A stretch of 49,772 bases of DNA from Streptomyces adustus (GTDB lineage: Bacteria > Actinomycetota > Actinomycetes > Streptomycetales > Streptomycetaceae): positions 1 to 49,772 of the forward strand of contig NZ_VJZD01000043.1 in NCBI RefSeq assembly GCF_009377175.1. Direction: 5' to 3'. Position 1 is the first letter of the stretch; each line of letters begins with the position of its first letter. The notes beneath the pieces are model-generated. The model was not told where the DNA came from, did not search any database, and was given only the letters and a program-made list of their open reading frames with translations. This document shows, in pieces, positions 43,412 through 49,772 of the stretch. The position numbers were made by a program, and so were the translations under genes.

Positions 43412-45286
43412 ATGCCTGAGGTATCCAGGGGAGAGAGGTTCTCTTTGGCCCACGACGAACGTTCTCTCCCCTTCGGCCGCGCCCCCGAGTTGCTTCGAGA
43501 CGGCCGTGGCAGTGTCGTCGGACGACCCGAGGACGATCTCTGGGTCACCCGAGACGGAATGGGTGTCCCGCGCGTTGTCATTCTGACTGCCGCACTCGTC
43601 GAATACCGGACCGTGCAGGAGTTCTTGAGCCGGCCGGAGAACGAGAGTTCGGCGTCCGGCGCGCCTTACACGGTCGGGTACTTGGGCGTGGAGGCAGGTG
43701 AGTGGGAGGTGTGGGTCACCTGTATCGGGCAGGGCAATATCGCGGCCGCGCTCCAGGCGAGTCATGCCGTCCAGGAGCTGCGCCCGGAGCTCATCGCATT
43801 CGTGGGCACGGCCGGAAGCCTCAAGTCCGATGTCCGGCTGGGCGACGTCGTGTACGCGACCAAAGTCTACGGATATGAGTCCGGGAAGCAGACGGACCAT
43901 GGCCTGCTGGGACGGCCGTCCATAGAGGTGACGGACCCGCACACCACGCAGCTGGCGTTCAGAGTGGCGGCCCAACGCGCCTGGCTGCGGAAAGTTCCCG
44001 ACAACGGTCTCGAAGGGCCGACGCCCGAAGCGCATGTCGCTCCGATCGCGGCCGGGGAGAAGATCCACACGGGAAATCGCTCCGCCCTGTACGACTACTT
44101 GCGTCAGGCCTTCGACGACGCGCACGCCGTCGAGATGGAGGGCCTGGGATTCCTGAGCGGTGCGACTTTCTGGCCTGCTGGAACGAAGGCCGTGGTGGTA
44201 CGAGGGGTGTCGGACCGTCTGGTCGACAAGGCTCCGGGGCAGGACGCCGTGATGCAGCCGACGGCCTGCCGCCATGCCATGGCCCTCCTATGGGAGCTGC
44301 TGGAAAACTGCTGGCCCAAAGCGGACGCGATGTGGGGCCGCATCGCCGCGCCGCCAGGCGTGAGACGAGCCGCCCCGAACCCGCACACCTTCGTCGGCCT
44401 CCCCTCCAAGAACGGCTCCGCGACGCTGATGCGCCGGGAGGACATCCCCGCACTGGACCTCGTAGGGGAGGTCGTGGACGGGCGGTATCGCCTGCTGAGG
44501 GAGGTAGGACGCGGTTCCCTCAACGTGGTGTGGGAAGCCGAAGAGTTCGCATTCGGCGGTTCGCTGGGACGGGTGGCTGTGAAACTACAGCCACCCCAGA
44601 CCGACAAGCGGTACGTGTACTTCTCGCGCGAGGCGGCCATCATGGCACGGCTCGATTCTCCGAGCCTGCTCCCGTACCGCTGCGCAGGCACCCAGCGCGA
44701 CGGGAAACTCGCGGGATGGAACTACATCTGCACGGCACTCGCGGAGCTTTCGCTGCGCGACCTGGTCAACGAGCAACCGCTTCAAGGATCCGAACTCGTC
44801 TCCATGATGCGAGACGTAGCGGTCGGCCTGTTGGAGCTGCACAAGCAGAGACTCGTCCACGGAGACATCAAACCCGCGAACATTCTGCGTCTGGGCGAGC
44901 GATGGGTGATCGGAGACTTCGGACTCACCCAGAAGACGGGAGCGCACGAACCGGAGGGAACCATCGGGTACATGGCTCCGGAAAGATTCGGCGGCACGGT
45001 GACGACCAAGAACGACGTGTACTCGTTCGCCGTCACAGCTGTCGTGGCGGGGAGCGGCCTGACACGCAGCGACGAACGCACTCTCGACAACACCCAGTAT
45101 CAGGTGCTGCGCTTCCTGGCGACGAACGTGCCCGACCCGCCCGCCTTCAGGGACGCGATCTTCCCGCCTCCGGTGTCCGCGCTAATTCACTGGTCGCTGA
45201 GACCTGAACCCGCGGAGAGGCCGTCGATGCAGGATGTCCTGGACTTCCTGAACGAAGATTATGACGGCTGGCCTCGGAACGGCTGA
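43412..45286 (+). CDS. Nucleoside phosphorylase-like domain fused to a Ser/Thr protein kinase (about 624 aa)
   Basis: Two domains in one chain. Residues ~49-310 form a PNP_UDP/MTA-nucleosidase-like fold: VVILTAALVEYRTVQEFL, VTCIGQGNIAAALQASHAVQ, LIAFVGTAGSLKSDVRLGDV (the GxAGxL nucleoside-site motif), then VEMEGLGFLSGATFW (MEMEG-like ribose site) and VVVRGVSDR. Residues ~355-620 form a protein kinase: glycine loop VGRGSLNVVW, Lys in RVAVKLQ, catalytic loop HGDIKPANIL near residue 482 (HGD in place of HRD, catalytic Asp kept), IGDFGLTQ near 501 and EGTIGYMAPERF. Both domains appear to have their active residues. ATG 43412 is chosen; TTG 43445 after GGGAGAGAGG and ATG 43556 are alternatives. 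The upstream neighbour is an IS remnant; the downstream one is a HEAT-repeat gene. A defence, nucleotide-sensing or signalling role is inference. Confidence 0.8.
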   Translation: MPEVSRGERFSLAHDERSLPFGRAPELLRDGRGSVVGRPEDDLWVTRDGMGVPRVVILTAALVEYRTVQEFLSRPENESSASGAPYTVGYLGVEAGEWEVWVTCIGQGNIAAALQASHAVQELRPELIAFVGTAGSLKSDVRLGDVVYATKVYGYESGKQTDHGLLGRPSIEVTDPHTTQLAFRVAAQRAWLRKVPDNGLEGPTPEAHVAPIAAGEKIHTGNRSALYDYLRQAFDDAHAVEMEGLGFLSGATFWPAGTKAVVVRGVSDRLVDKAPGQDAVMQPTACRHAMALLWELLENCWPKADAMWGRIAAPPGVRRAAPNPHTFVGLPSKNGSATLMRREDIPALDLVGEVVDGRYRLLREVGRGSLNVVWEAEEFAFGGSLGRVAVKLQPPQTDKRYVYFSREAAIMARLDSPSLLPYRCAGTQRDGKLAGWNYICTALAELSLRDLVNEQPLQGSELVSMMRDVAVGLLELHKQRLVHGDIKPANILRLGERWVIGDFGLTQKTGAHEPEGTIGYMAPERFGGTVTTKNDVYSFAVTAVVAGSGLTRSDERTLDNTQYQVLRFLATNVPDPPAFRDAIFPPPVSALIHWSLRPEPAERPSMQDVLDFLNEDYDGWPRNG

Positions 45287-45774
45287 TCATGCTGAGGACA
45301 CACCTGGCCGATGGTCCTGGGTATCCAGGTGGAGGTCCTCCTTGGCGACCGGCTCGCCACCAACGACCGCCGCGCGCCGCAGGAATCATCCGGACGCACC
45401 GCATCTCCACACGATGCCTTGGCCGACCTAAACCGTGACTCCGACACCCGCCAGCGCCTCACCTATCCCGCTGGGCCTGACGTTGTCAGCTCGGCACGGT
45501 TACGGCTGTGGGGACTCCGAAGCCGCGTCGATCAGGTCCTGCACCACATCTCGACCTTCCGGAACGTGTCGTCGTGCACCCTCCTCACCGTGGACGGGCT
45601 CATACGCGGACCGCGTGTGCAAGTACTCCTGGGACGGAGCGCTGCAGTTGGTCCATGAGCGTTCTCGTTGACTCAGGTGAGCGCATCGGATGGCCTTCAG
45701 GAACTTCGTACGTGTCTGCGCTCCAGGCGAGAGACCCTCTCTGCTCGACTGCTCCGAGGCGGCAGGGAGCCTCG
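45287..45774. other. 490-base spacer between kinase fusion and HEAT-repeat gene
   Basis: No recognised gene; the frame 45311-45658 shows no family signature. Two genes in the same direction are thus probably separate transcripts. No obvious terminator hairpin was found. Confidence 0.4.
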
Positions 45775-47916
45775 ATGTCAGTGCCGGCCGTCATAGTGCC
45801 GTCCATGATCAACGAACTTGACAGCGTCGACTGGTCGTCGATGAGCCATGCGTACGGTCCGGCCGACGACGTCCCCGTGTGGCTGAGGGACATGACCTCA
45901 GGCGGCCCTGAGCTCCGGGACAAGGCCCTCAGCCACTTCTACAGCGCGGCTCACCACCAGGGCGACGTGTACCCGTGCACCGTGGCGAGCCTGCCGTTCC
46001 TGTTCCACATGGCCCAGGATGCCGCGACCCCCGACCGTGCCTCGATCATCGAGCTCCTGGTCAGCATCGGACGCGAATCCATGGATCGCGACGTCGACGC
46101 CGTCTACATCTCGCCGGACGGAACCGAGTCGACAGCCCACGCGGACAGCGTGGCGCTGATGCGCGAAAGCACCGACCTCTTCGTCCGCTACGCAGCGGAC
46201 CCGGAACCGTCCGTACGCCGGGCGGCGATCGAGGGCCTCGGCCTCTTCCTCGACGACGGCGACCGCGCGGTGGGGATACTGCGCGGCCGCCTGCCGGCCG
46301 AGAGCGGGATTGTGGAACGGCTGCTGGTCGTCCGGACGATGGCTGACCTCGCGCTCCGGTTGCCCGCCGCGCAGGCCGCCGCCATGGCCTGGCTCGACAC
46401 TCTGGCCGACGATCCGACGCTGTCCCCCGACATCCCGCTCGCCGCCCTCGTCCACCGGGCCCGCTGCGCCCCGCAGGACATGGGAAGCGACGCCGTACCG
46501 ACGGCGATCGCCCTCCTGCGCCGACTCACGGCGCCACCAGAGAACGTGCCCGGCGACGAAGCACGCCGGTCAGATTCCGCAGAATGCGCGTGCACGACAG
46601 CCGCCGAACCCCCGCCGGCCCAGAATGTCCCGCCGCACGTGGCCGCTGCCTTCGAGGACCTCGAGCGACACAACCGTATCCATGCTCCGACCACGTCCTT
46701 GCTCCGCACCTTCCACGCGGTGCTCGATTCCCGCGTGCCCGAACGCACGACCCTGCTCACCGCGCAGCTCCGCAGCCCGGACCCCGCCACCCGCTACGAC
46801 GCGATCCGCATGGCCCAGGACCTGATCCTGGCCTGGCGCGGTGAGCACCGCGAACTCGTCACGGCTCTCGCGCAGTGCCTCCTTCCCGATGATCCGTACA
46901 CCGCCGCCGCGGCGGCCGAGAGCCTCGGAACCTTGGCGCCTGTCGCCGAGCCCGCCCGCGAAGCCCTCGCCTCCTACGTGGCCGAACACCGCGCGGCGCA
47001 TGGTCCGGACGTGTGGGCGACGCCGAAGCCGCTCCTGCGTCGCGCCCACCAGGAAGCCGTGCTGGCATTGGCACGCCTGGGTGACCCGCGGGCCCTGCCC
47101 GGCCTGCTGACGGCTCTGGACGGCGATGTCGACGCCTGGCGTGCCGTGCAGGTCGCCGGTTGCATGCGCCCGGCCGCCGGTGAACTCGTACCGCGGTTGA
47201 CCGGGCGTCTCGCGAACGTCGACTTCTCCCAGCCGTGGGCCGGGACGGGCGTCGGCGCCCTGGTGTCCGCCCTTGCCGAACAAGGGGACCCGGCAGCCGT
47301 CCCCGCGATCACAGACGCCGTCACCGCCGCAGTCCGTCACGAGGAGTGGCGGATCGCCGCGTCCACCCTGGACGCTCTCGCCTCCTTCGGTGTCGCGGCC
47401 GCATCCGCCCTGAAGGTGGTGCGCCCTCTGGCCGACGCGCAGGACGTCGATCTCCGCATGGCTGCCACGGCCGCTCTGTGGGAACTCGAAGCCGACCCGG
47501 AGAACGTGGTGCCTCGGCTCCACGACCTGCTCGACACCTATCGCCGTCATGAGGCGGCCGACGTTCTCGGTCGGATCGGTCCGCCCGCCGCGACAGTGCT
47601 TCCGCGACTCCGGCAGATGCTGACTGCCAACTACGAGTGGACCCGCGTCCACGCCGCAGCCGCGCTGTGGGACATCGGCGGTGATGCCGAGAACCCTGCC
47701 GTCGTCCAGACACTGCTCGGAGCCTGGGAGAACAACGACGCGACCTCCAACCACGTCCTGGCCTGCCTGAACCGCATGGGCCACGCTGCCGCACCGGCCC
47801 TCCCCCGCATCCGAACAGAACTCACGCTGACCCGCCGCAGCGGCCGCTTCAGAAGCACCGCGAACGACGAAGACCTGCAGGACACCTGCCGCGCCATCGT
47901 GGCTCGCCTCGCCTGA
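45775..47916 (+). CDS. HEAT-repeat (PBS-lyase-like) protein (713 aa)
   Basis: ATG 45775 has AGGGAG eight bases upstream; ATG 45805 (MINELDSVDWSS) is where homologues of this type usually begin. The protein has an N-terminal signature INELDSVDWSSMSHAYG, then PELRDKALSHFYSAAHHQGD and SLPFLFHMAQDAATPDRASI, followed by a long array of ~30-residue helical repeats (PEPSVRRAAIEGLGLFLDDG, PATRYDAIRMAQDLILAWRG, EEWRIAASTLDALASFGVAA, YEWTRVHAAAALWDIGGDAE). No catalytic domain, signal or membrane segment is seen. It likely works as a protein scaffold in the cytoplasm. The partner is unknown; its position next to the PNP-kinase gene is suggestive but unproven. Confidence 0.8.
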   Translation: MSVPAVIVPSMINELDSVDWSSMSHAYGPADDVPVWLRDMTSGGPELRDKALSHFYSAAHHQGDVYPCTVASLPFLFHMAQDAATPDRASIIELLVSIGRESMDRDVDAVYISPDGTESTAHADSVALMRESTDLFVRYAADPEPSVRRAAIEGLGLFLDDGDRAVGILRGRLPAESGIVERLLVVRTMADLALRLPAAQAAAMAWLDTLADDPTLSPDIPLAALVHRARCAPQDMGSDAVPTAIALLRRLTAPPENVPGDEARRSDSAECACTTAAEPPPAQNVPPHVAAAFEDLERHNRIHAPTTSLLRTFHAVLDSRVPERTTLLTAQLRSPDPATRYDAIRMAQDLILAWRGEHRELVTALAQCLLPDDPYTAAAAAESLGTLAPVAEPAREALASYVAEHRAAHGPDVWATPKPLLRRAHQEAVLALARLGDPRALPGLLTALDGDVDAWRAVQVAGCMRPAAGELVPRLTGRLANVDFSQPWAGTGVGALVSALAEQGDPAAVPAITDAVTAAVRHEEWRIAASTLDALASFGVAAASALKVVRPLADAQDVDLRMAATAALWELEADPENVVPRLHDLLDTYRRHEAADVLGRIGPPAATVLPRLRQMLTANYEWTRVHAAAALWDIGGDAENPAVVQTLLGAWENNDATSNHVLACLNRMGHAAAPALPRIRTELTLTRRSGRFRSTANDEDLQDTCRAIVARLA

Positions 47917-48084
47917 CCTACGCACGTCACCGACAGACCCGCCCTGTGACGGCAGGCAACCCCCTGAGCGCGGACTTGGCCGGACGGGCCGACTACCGCG
48001 CTCAGTCACAACTGCATCGCCGCGTAAGGCCAGGAGCACTCACCGACCAGTTCGGGGCGGGGTGAGGGCGCGGGTCTCCGTCCC

Positions 48085-48350
48085 GGGGCGGTGCTGCTGC
48101 GGGAGGCGCGAGCGGCGCTGGACGCCGTCGAGGCCGCCGAACGGCGCACCCGCCGTGCCGCCCTCGCGGCGACCGGCCGCCCCGCCGTGGTCCTGGCCGC
48201 GAAGGCGGCCGCCTCCGGTGAACTGCTGGCCAAACTCCTCGACACCTACGCCACCGAGCCCGGCGCCGTCGCCGTGGACGTCGTACTGTGCGGGCCGGGC
48301 GAGCAGACACGGTTGCTGCACGACGGCCGGGCCGACATGGCACCTCCTGG
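48085..48350 (+). pseudogene. LysR-family regulator fragment
   Basis: The frame reads VLLREARAALDAVEAAERRT (the dimer helix after a LysR HTH) and RPAVVLAAKAAASGELLAKL, then VAVDVVLCGPGEQTRLLHDG, the first part of a LysR substrate domain. The HTH is missing at the 5' end, and after HDGRADMA the sequence becomes unrelated. A dead gene scrap. Confidence 0.6.
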
Positions 48351-48529
48351 GGCGCCTCCGCCGCGATCTCCTGAGCCCGCGTTCGCCGGCGCCGGCCTCT
48401 TGGGCTTCGAAGAGGCGAGCGGCGTAGAGCCTGCGCCAGTACTCCTCGGCCCCTCGCCGACGCGCCATGACCGTGTCGGTGCACTGAGCGCGGTCGCCGA
48501 CGAAGATCTGCGGGGCGAACTCGTCGCGG

Positions 48530-48642
48530 CGTGCGACGCCCGTCGGCCGGGCCGGCGGGTTCCCGTCCTTGCCCAAGGTGGCGAACGCGCAGGTCCGGTA
48601 GGGGTCCAGAACCTCGTGCGGAGCGGAGTCGAGAACCGTCAT
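48530..48642 (-). pseudogene. PPOX-family (pyridoxamine-phosphate-oxidase-like) N-terminal fragment
   Basis: ATG 48642 begins MTVLDSAPHEVLDPYRTCAF followed by ATLGKDGNPPARPTGV, the typical start of small F420/FMN-binding PPOX proteins. The similarity stops after ~38 residues and the frame continues into unrelated sequence. Truncated. Confidence 0.55.
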
Positions 48643-48656
48643 CGGGCCGCGCCGGC

Positions 48657-48884
48657 CTGGTCGACCGGCGCCAGCTGCGCAACCGCGAGATCCGCGAGAT
48701 CCGCGAGATCCGCGACCTGATGGTCGACCGCATCCGCCGCCGCGCCGTCGACGTCGACTACGGCACCCCGGACAACTTGGTGGGCAACCTGGTCCGGTAC
48801 TTCTGGAAGATCACTGAAGAGATCAATCCGGATCGGGCCGACCTGCGGCTGAGCGAAGAGATCGTCCAAGCTTGGAAAGGGTGA
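48657..48884 (+). CDS. Hypothetical protein C-terminal part, N-terminus uncertain
   Basis: The frame ending at 48884 reads LRNREIREIREIRDLMVDRI, then DYGTPDNLVGNLVRYFWKIT and ADLRLSEEIVQAWKG. It is well-behaved in amino-acid composition but no start with a ribosome site is seen; ATG 48720 is possible. The EIREIREIR run is encoded by a 9-base tandem repeat. No family recognised. It may be the end of a gene whose 5' part was replaced by the PPOX scrap. Confidence 0.4.
   Translation: MVDRRQLRNREIREIREIRDLMVDRIRRRAVDVDYGTPDNLVGNLVRYFWKITEEINPDRADLRLSEEIVQAWKG
48684..48710 (+). repeat. Three perfect tandem copies of a 9-base unit
   Basis: CGCGAGATC repeated three times, followed by CGCGA, encoding EIR repeats in the plus frame. 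Copy number could vary by slippage. Confidence 0.7.
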
Positions 48885-49097
48885 TTGCTCGTCCGCCGGA
48901 GCGGCAGGTCCCGCAAGCGCATCGCCGGTCCGTTCCTGGCCGTCCGTGCCTTCTGTCTGGACCTGCCGATCGGGTCGGCGGCCGAGCCCAACGCTGGGGT
49001 CCTGCACCTTGCGCTTGCCGTGGGGGTCGTGGATGCCGGGCAGGGGCCCGCCGAGCATCTCCGAGACGAGGCGCGGTGAGGCGGTCGGCCGGCGCGG

Positions 49098-49733
49098 TCA
49101 GCGGCGGATGAGGCCGAGGTCGGTGGCGGTGGCGACGGCGGCGGTGCGGGAGTCGACGTCGAGTTTGGCGTAGACGCGGGCCAGGTGGGACTTGACGGTG
49201 CCTTCGGTCAGGTGGAGCCGCTCGCCGATGGCCTGATTGGACAGGCCGTCGGCGACCAGGGTGAGGACTTCCGTCTCTCGCCGGGTCAGGGCGGTGCCGG
49301 GGGTGCGGAGCCGGTTCATCAGCCGGTCGGCGACCGTGGGCGCCAGCGTGGTGCGTCCGGTGGCCGCGGTGCGTACGGCGGCGGCCAGGTCCTCGGGCGG
49401 GGCGTCCTTCAGGAGGTAGCCGGTGGCGCCGGCTTCGATGGCGGGCAGGGTGTCGGCGTCGGAGTCGTAGGTGGTGACGATCAGCACGCGCGGGGCTCCC
49501 GGCCGGGCGGTGATCCGGGCGGTGGCTTCGGCACCTCCCATGCCCTTGCCGAACTGCAGGTCCATCAGCACGACGTCGATGTCGCCTTCTGCGGCGCGGG
49601 TGACGGCTTCCTCGGCGGTGGCGGCTTCAGCCATGACGACGAGGCCGGGTTCGGTTTCCAGTACGGCGCGCAGACCGGCCCGTACGACGGGGTGGTCGTC
49701 GGCCAGCAGCAGGCGGATGGGGGTGTCGGTCAC
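49098..49733 (-). CDS. NarL/FixJ-family response regulator (211 aa)
   Basis: GTG 49733 overlaps the stop of the upstream kinase gene (GTGA). The receiver begins IRLLLADDHPVVRAGLRAVL, with the phospho-Asp in VVLMDLQFGKGMGGAEATAR, Thr in VLIVTTYDSDAD and Lys in GYLLKDAPPEDL. The LuxR HTH is TRRETEVLTLVADGLSNQAI then LTEGTVKSHLARVYAKLDVD. Typical of the two-component systems that follow a NarX-type histidine kinase in actinomycetes. Target genes unknown. Confidence 0.93.
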   Translation of the reverse strand: MTDTPIRLLLADDHPVVRAGLRAVLETEPGLVVMAEAATAEEAVTRAAEGDIDVVLMDLQFGKGMGGAEATARITARPGAPRVLIVTTYDSDADTLPAIEAGATGYLLKDAPPEDLAAAVRTAATGRTTLAPTVADRLMNRLRTPGTALTRRETEVLTLVADGLSNQAIGERLHLTEGTVKSHLARVYAKLDVDSRTAAVATATDLGLIRR

Positions 49734-49772
49734 GGGCGGGCCTCGGGTCGGGTCTCGGGCCGGGTCTCGGAC
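49730..49772 (-). CDS. 3' end of a gene overlapping the response regulator, probably a histidine kinase
   Basis: Only 14 residues are in the window: SETRPETRPEARP then TGA at 49730-49732, overlapping the regulator start as GTGA. Kinase identity is inferred from the coupled response regulator. The repeated ETRP/EARP tail is low complexity. Confidence 0.4.
   Translation of the reverse strand, partial: SETRPETRPEARP

Overview
The window reads as accessory DNA from a Streptomyces-type actinomycete. It has very high GC, strong G/C bias at third codon positions, GTG and TTG starts, GGAGG-type ribosome sites, actinobacterial families (DUF6415-like, DUF418-like, mycothiol-dependent maleylpyruvate-isomerase-like, HxlR pairs), and many decayed insertion sequences. 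No rRNA, tRNA or CRISPR array is visible. The density of transposase scraps and truncated genes suggests a chromosome arm or genomic island; this is inference.

Layout. 0-3 kb: a run of plasmid/island-type hypothetical genes. 3-6.3 kb: decayed FAD monooxygenase, a two-gene hypothetical operon, and IS21, IS1380 and IS3 remnants. 6.3-11.3 kb: a nucleoside-use cluster (ribokinase, MFS transporter, nucleoside hydrolase, divergent LacI regulator with tandem operator-like sites). 11.4-12.9 kb: tyrosine-recombinase and IS256 remnants. 13.1-14.4 kb: the most striking locus, a minus-strand gene that reads as a fused H2A-like/H2B-like histone doublet with a one-base frameshift, downstream of three very small coupled genes. 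14.4-17.3 kb: an ATP-dependent DNA ligase gene split by a ~1.67-kb segment with 10-bp terminal inverted repeats carrying a GAF-PP2C phosphatase, then run into a dead ISNCY-like transposase. 17.4-21.4 kb: thiolase/HxlR pair, second (damaged) HxlR, maleylpyruvate-isomerase-like protein, AraC regulator. 21.6-27.6 kb: a copper-flavoured stretch (multicopper oxidase remnant, DUF2933-like protein, response regulator, DUF418-like membrane protein, cupredoxin-CopA-YHS fusion ATPase). 28-38.7 kb: uridine-kinase-like protein, lipoprotein esterase, TetR/SDR pair with a perfect operator palindrome, broken alpha/beta hydrolase, isochorismatase-like hydrolase, FAD monooxygenase, aldehyde dehydrogenase, TDT/TehA-like transporter. 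39.6-43.3 kb: two VOC proteins among remnants of ISAzo13-like, IS200, IS5 and IS630 elements. 43.4-47.9 kb: a nucleoside-phosphorylase/protein-kinase fusion and a HEAT-repeat protein. 48-49.8 kb: gene scraps and the 3' end of a two-component system.

How genes work together. The 6.3-11.3 kb genes form a coherent import-hydrolysis-phosphorylation route for nucleosides under a local repressor. TetR and SDR share an operator, and thiolase and HxlR share another. The copper ATPase, DUF2933-like protein and oxidase remnant suggest a once larger metal-resistance block. The histone-doublet operon and the PNP-kinase fusion are the best candidates for little-described biology.

All family assignments are by eye from translated sequence and recalled family motifs. 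No database search was run.
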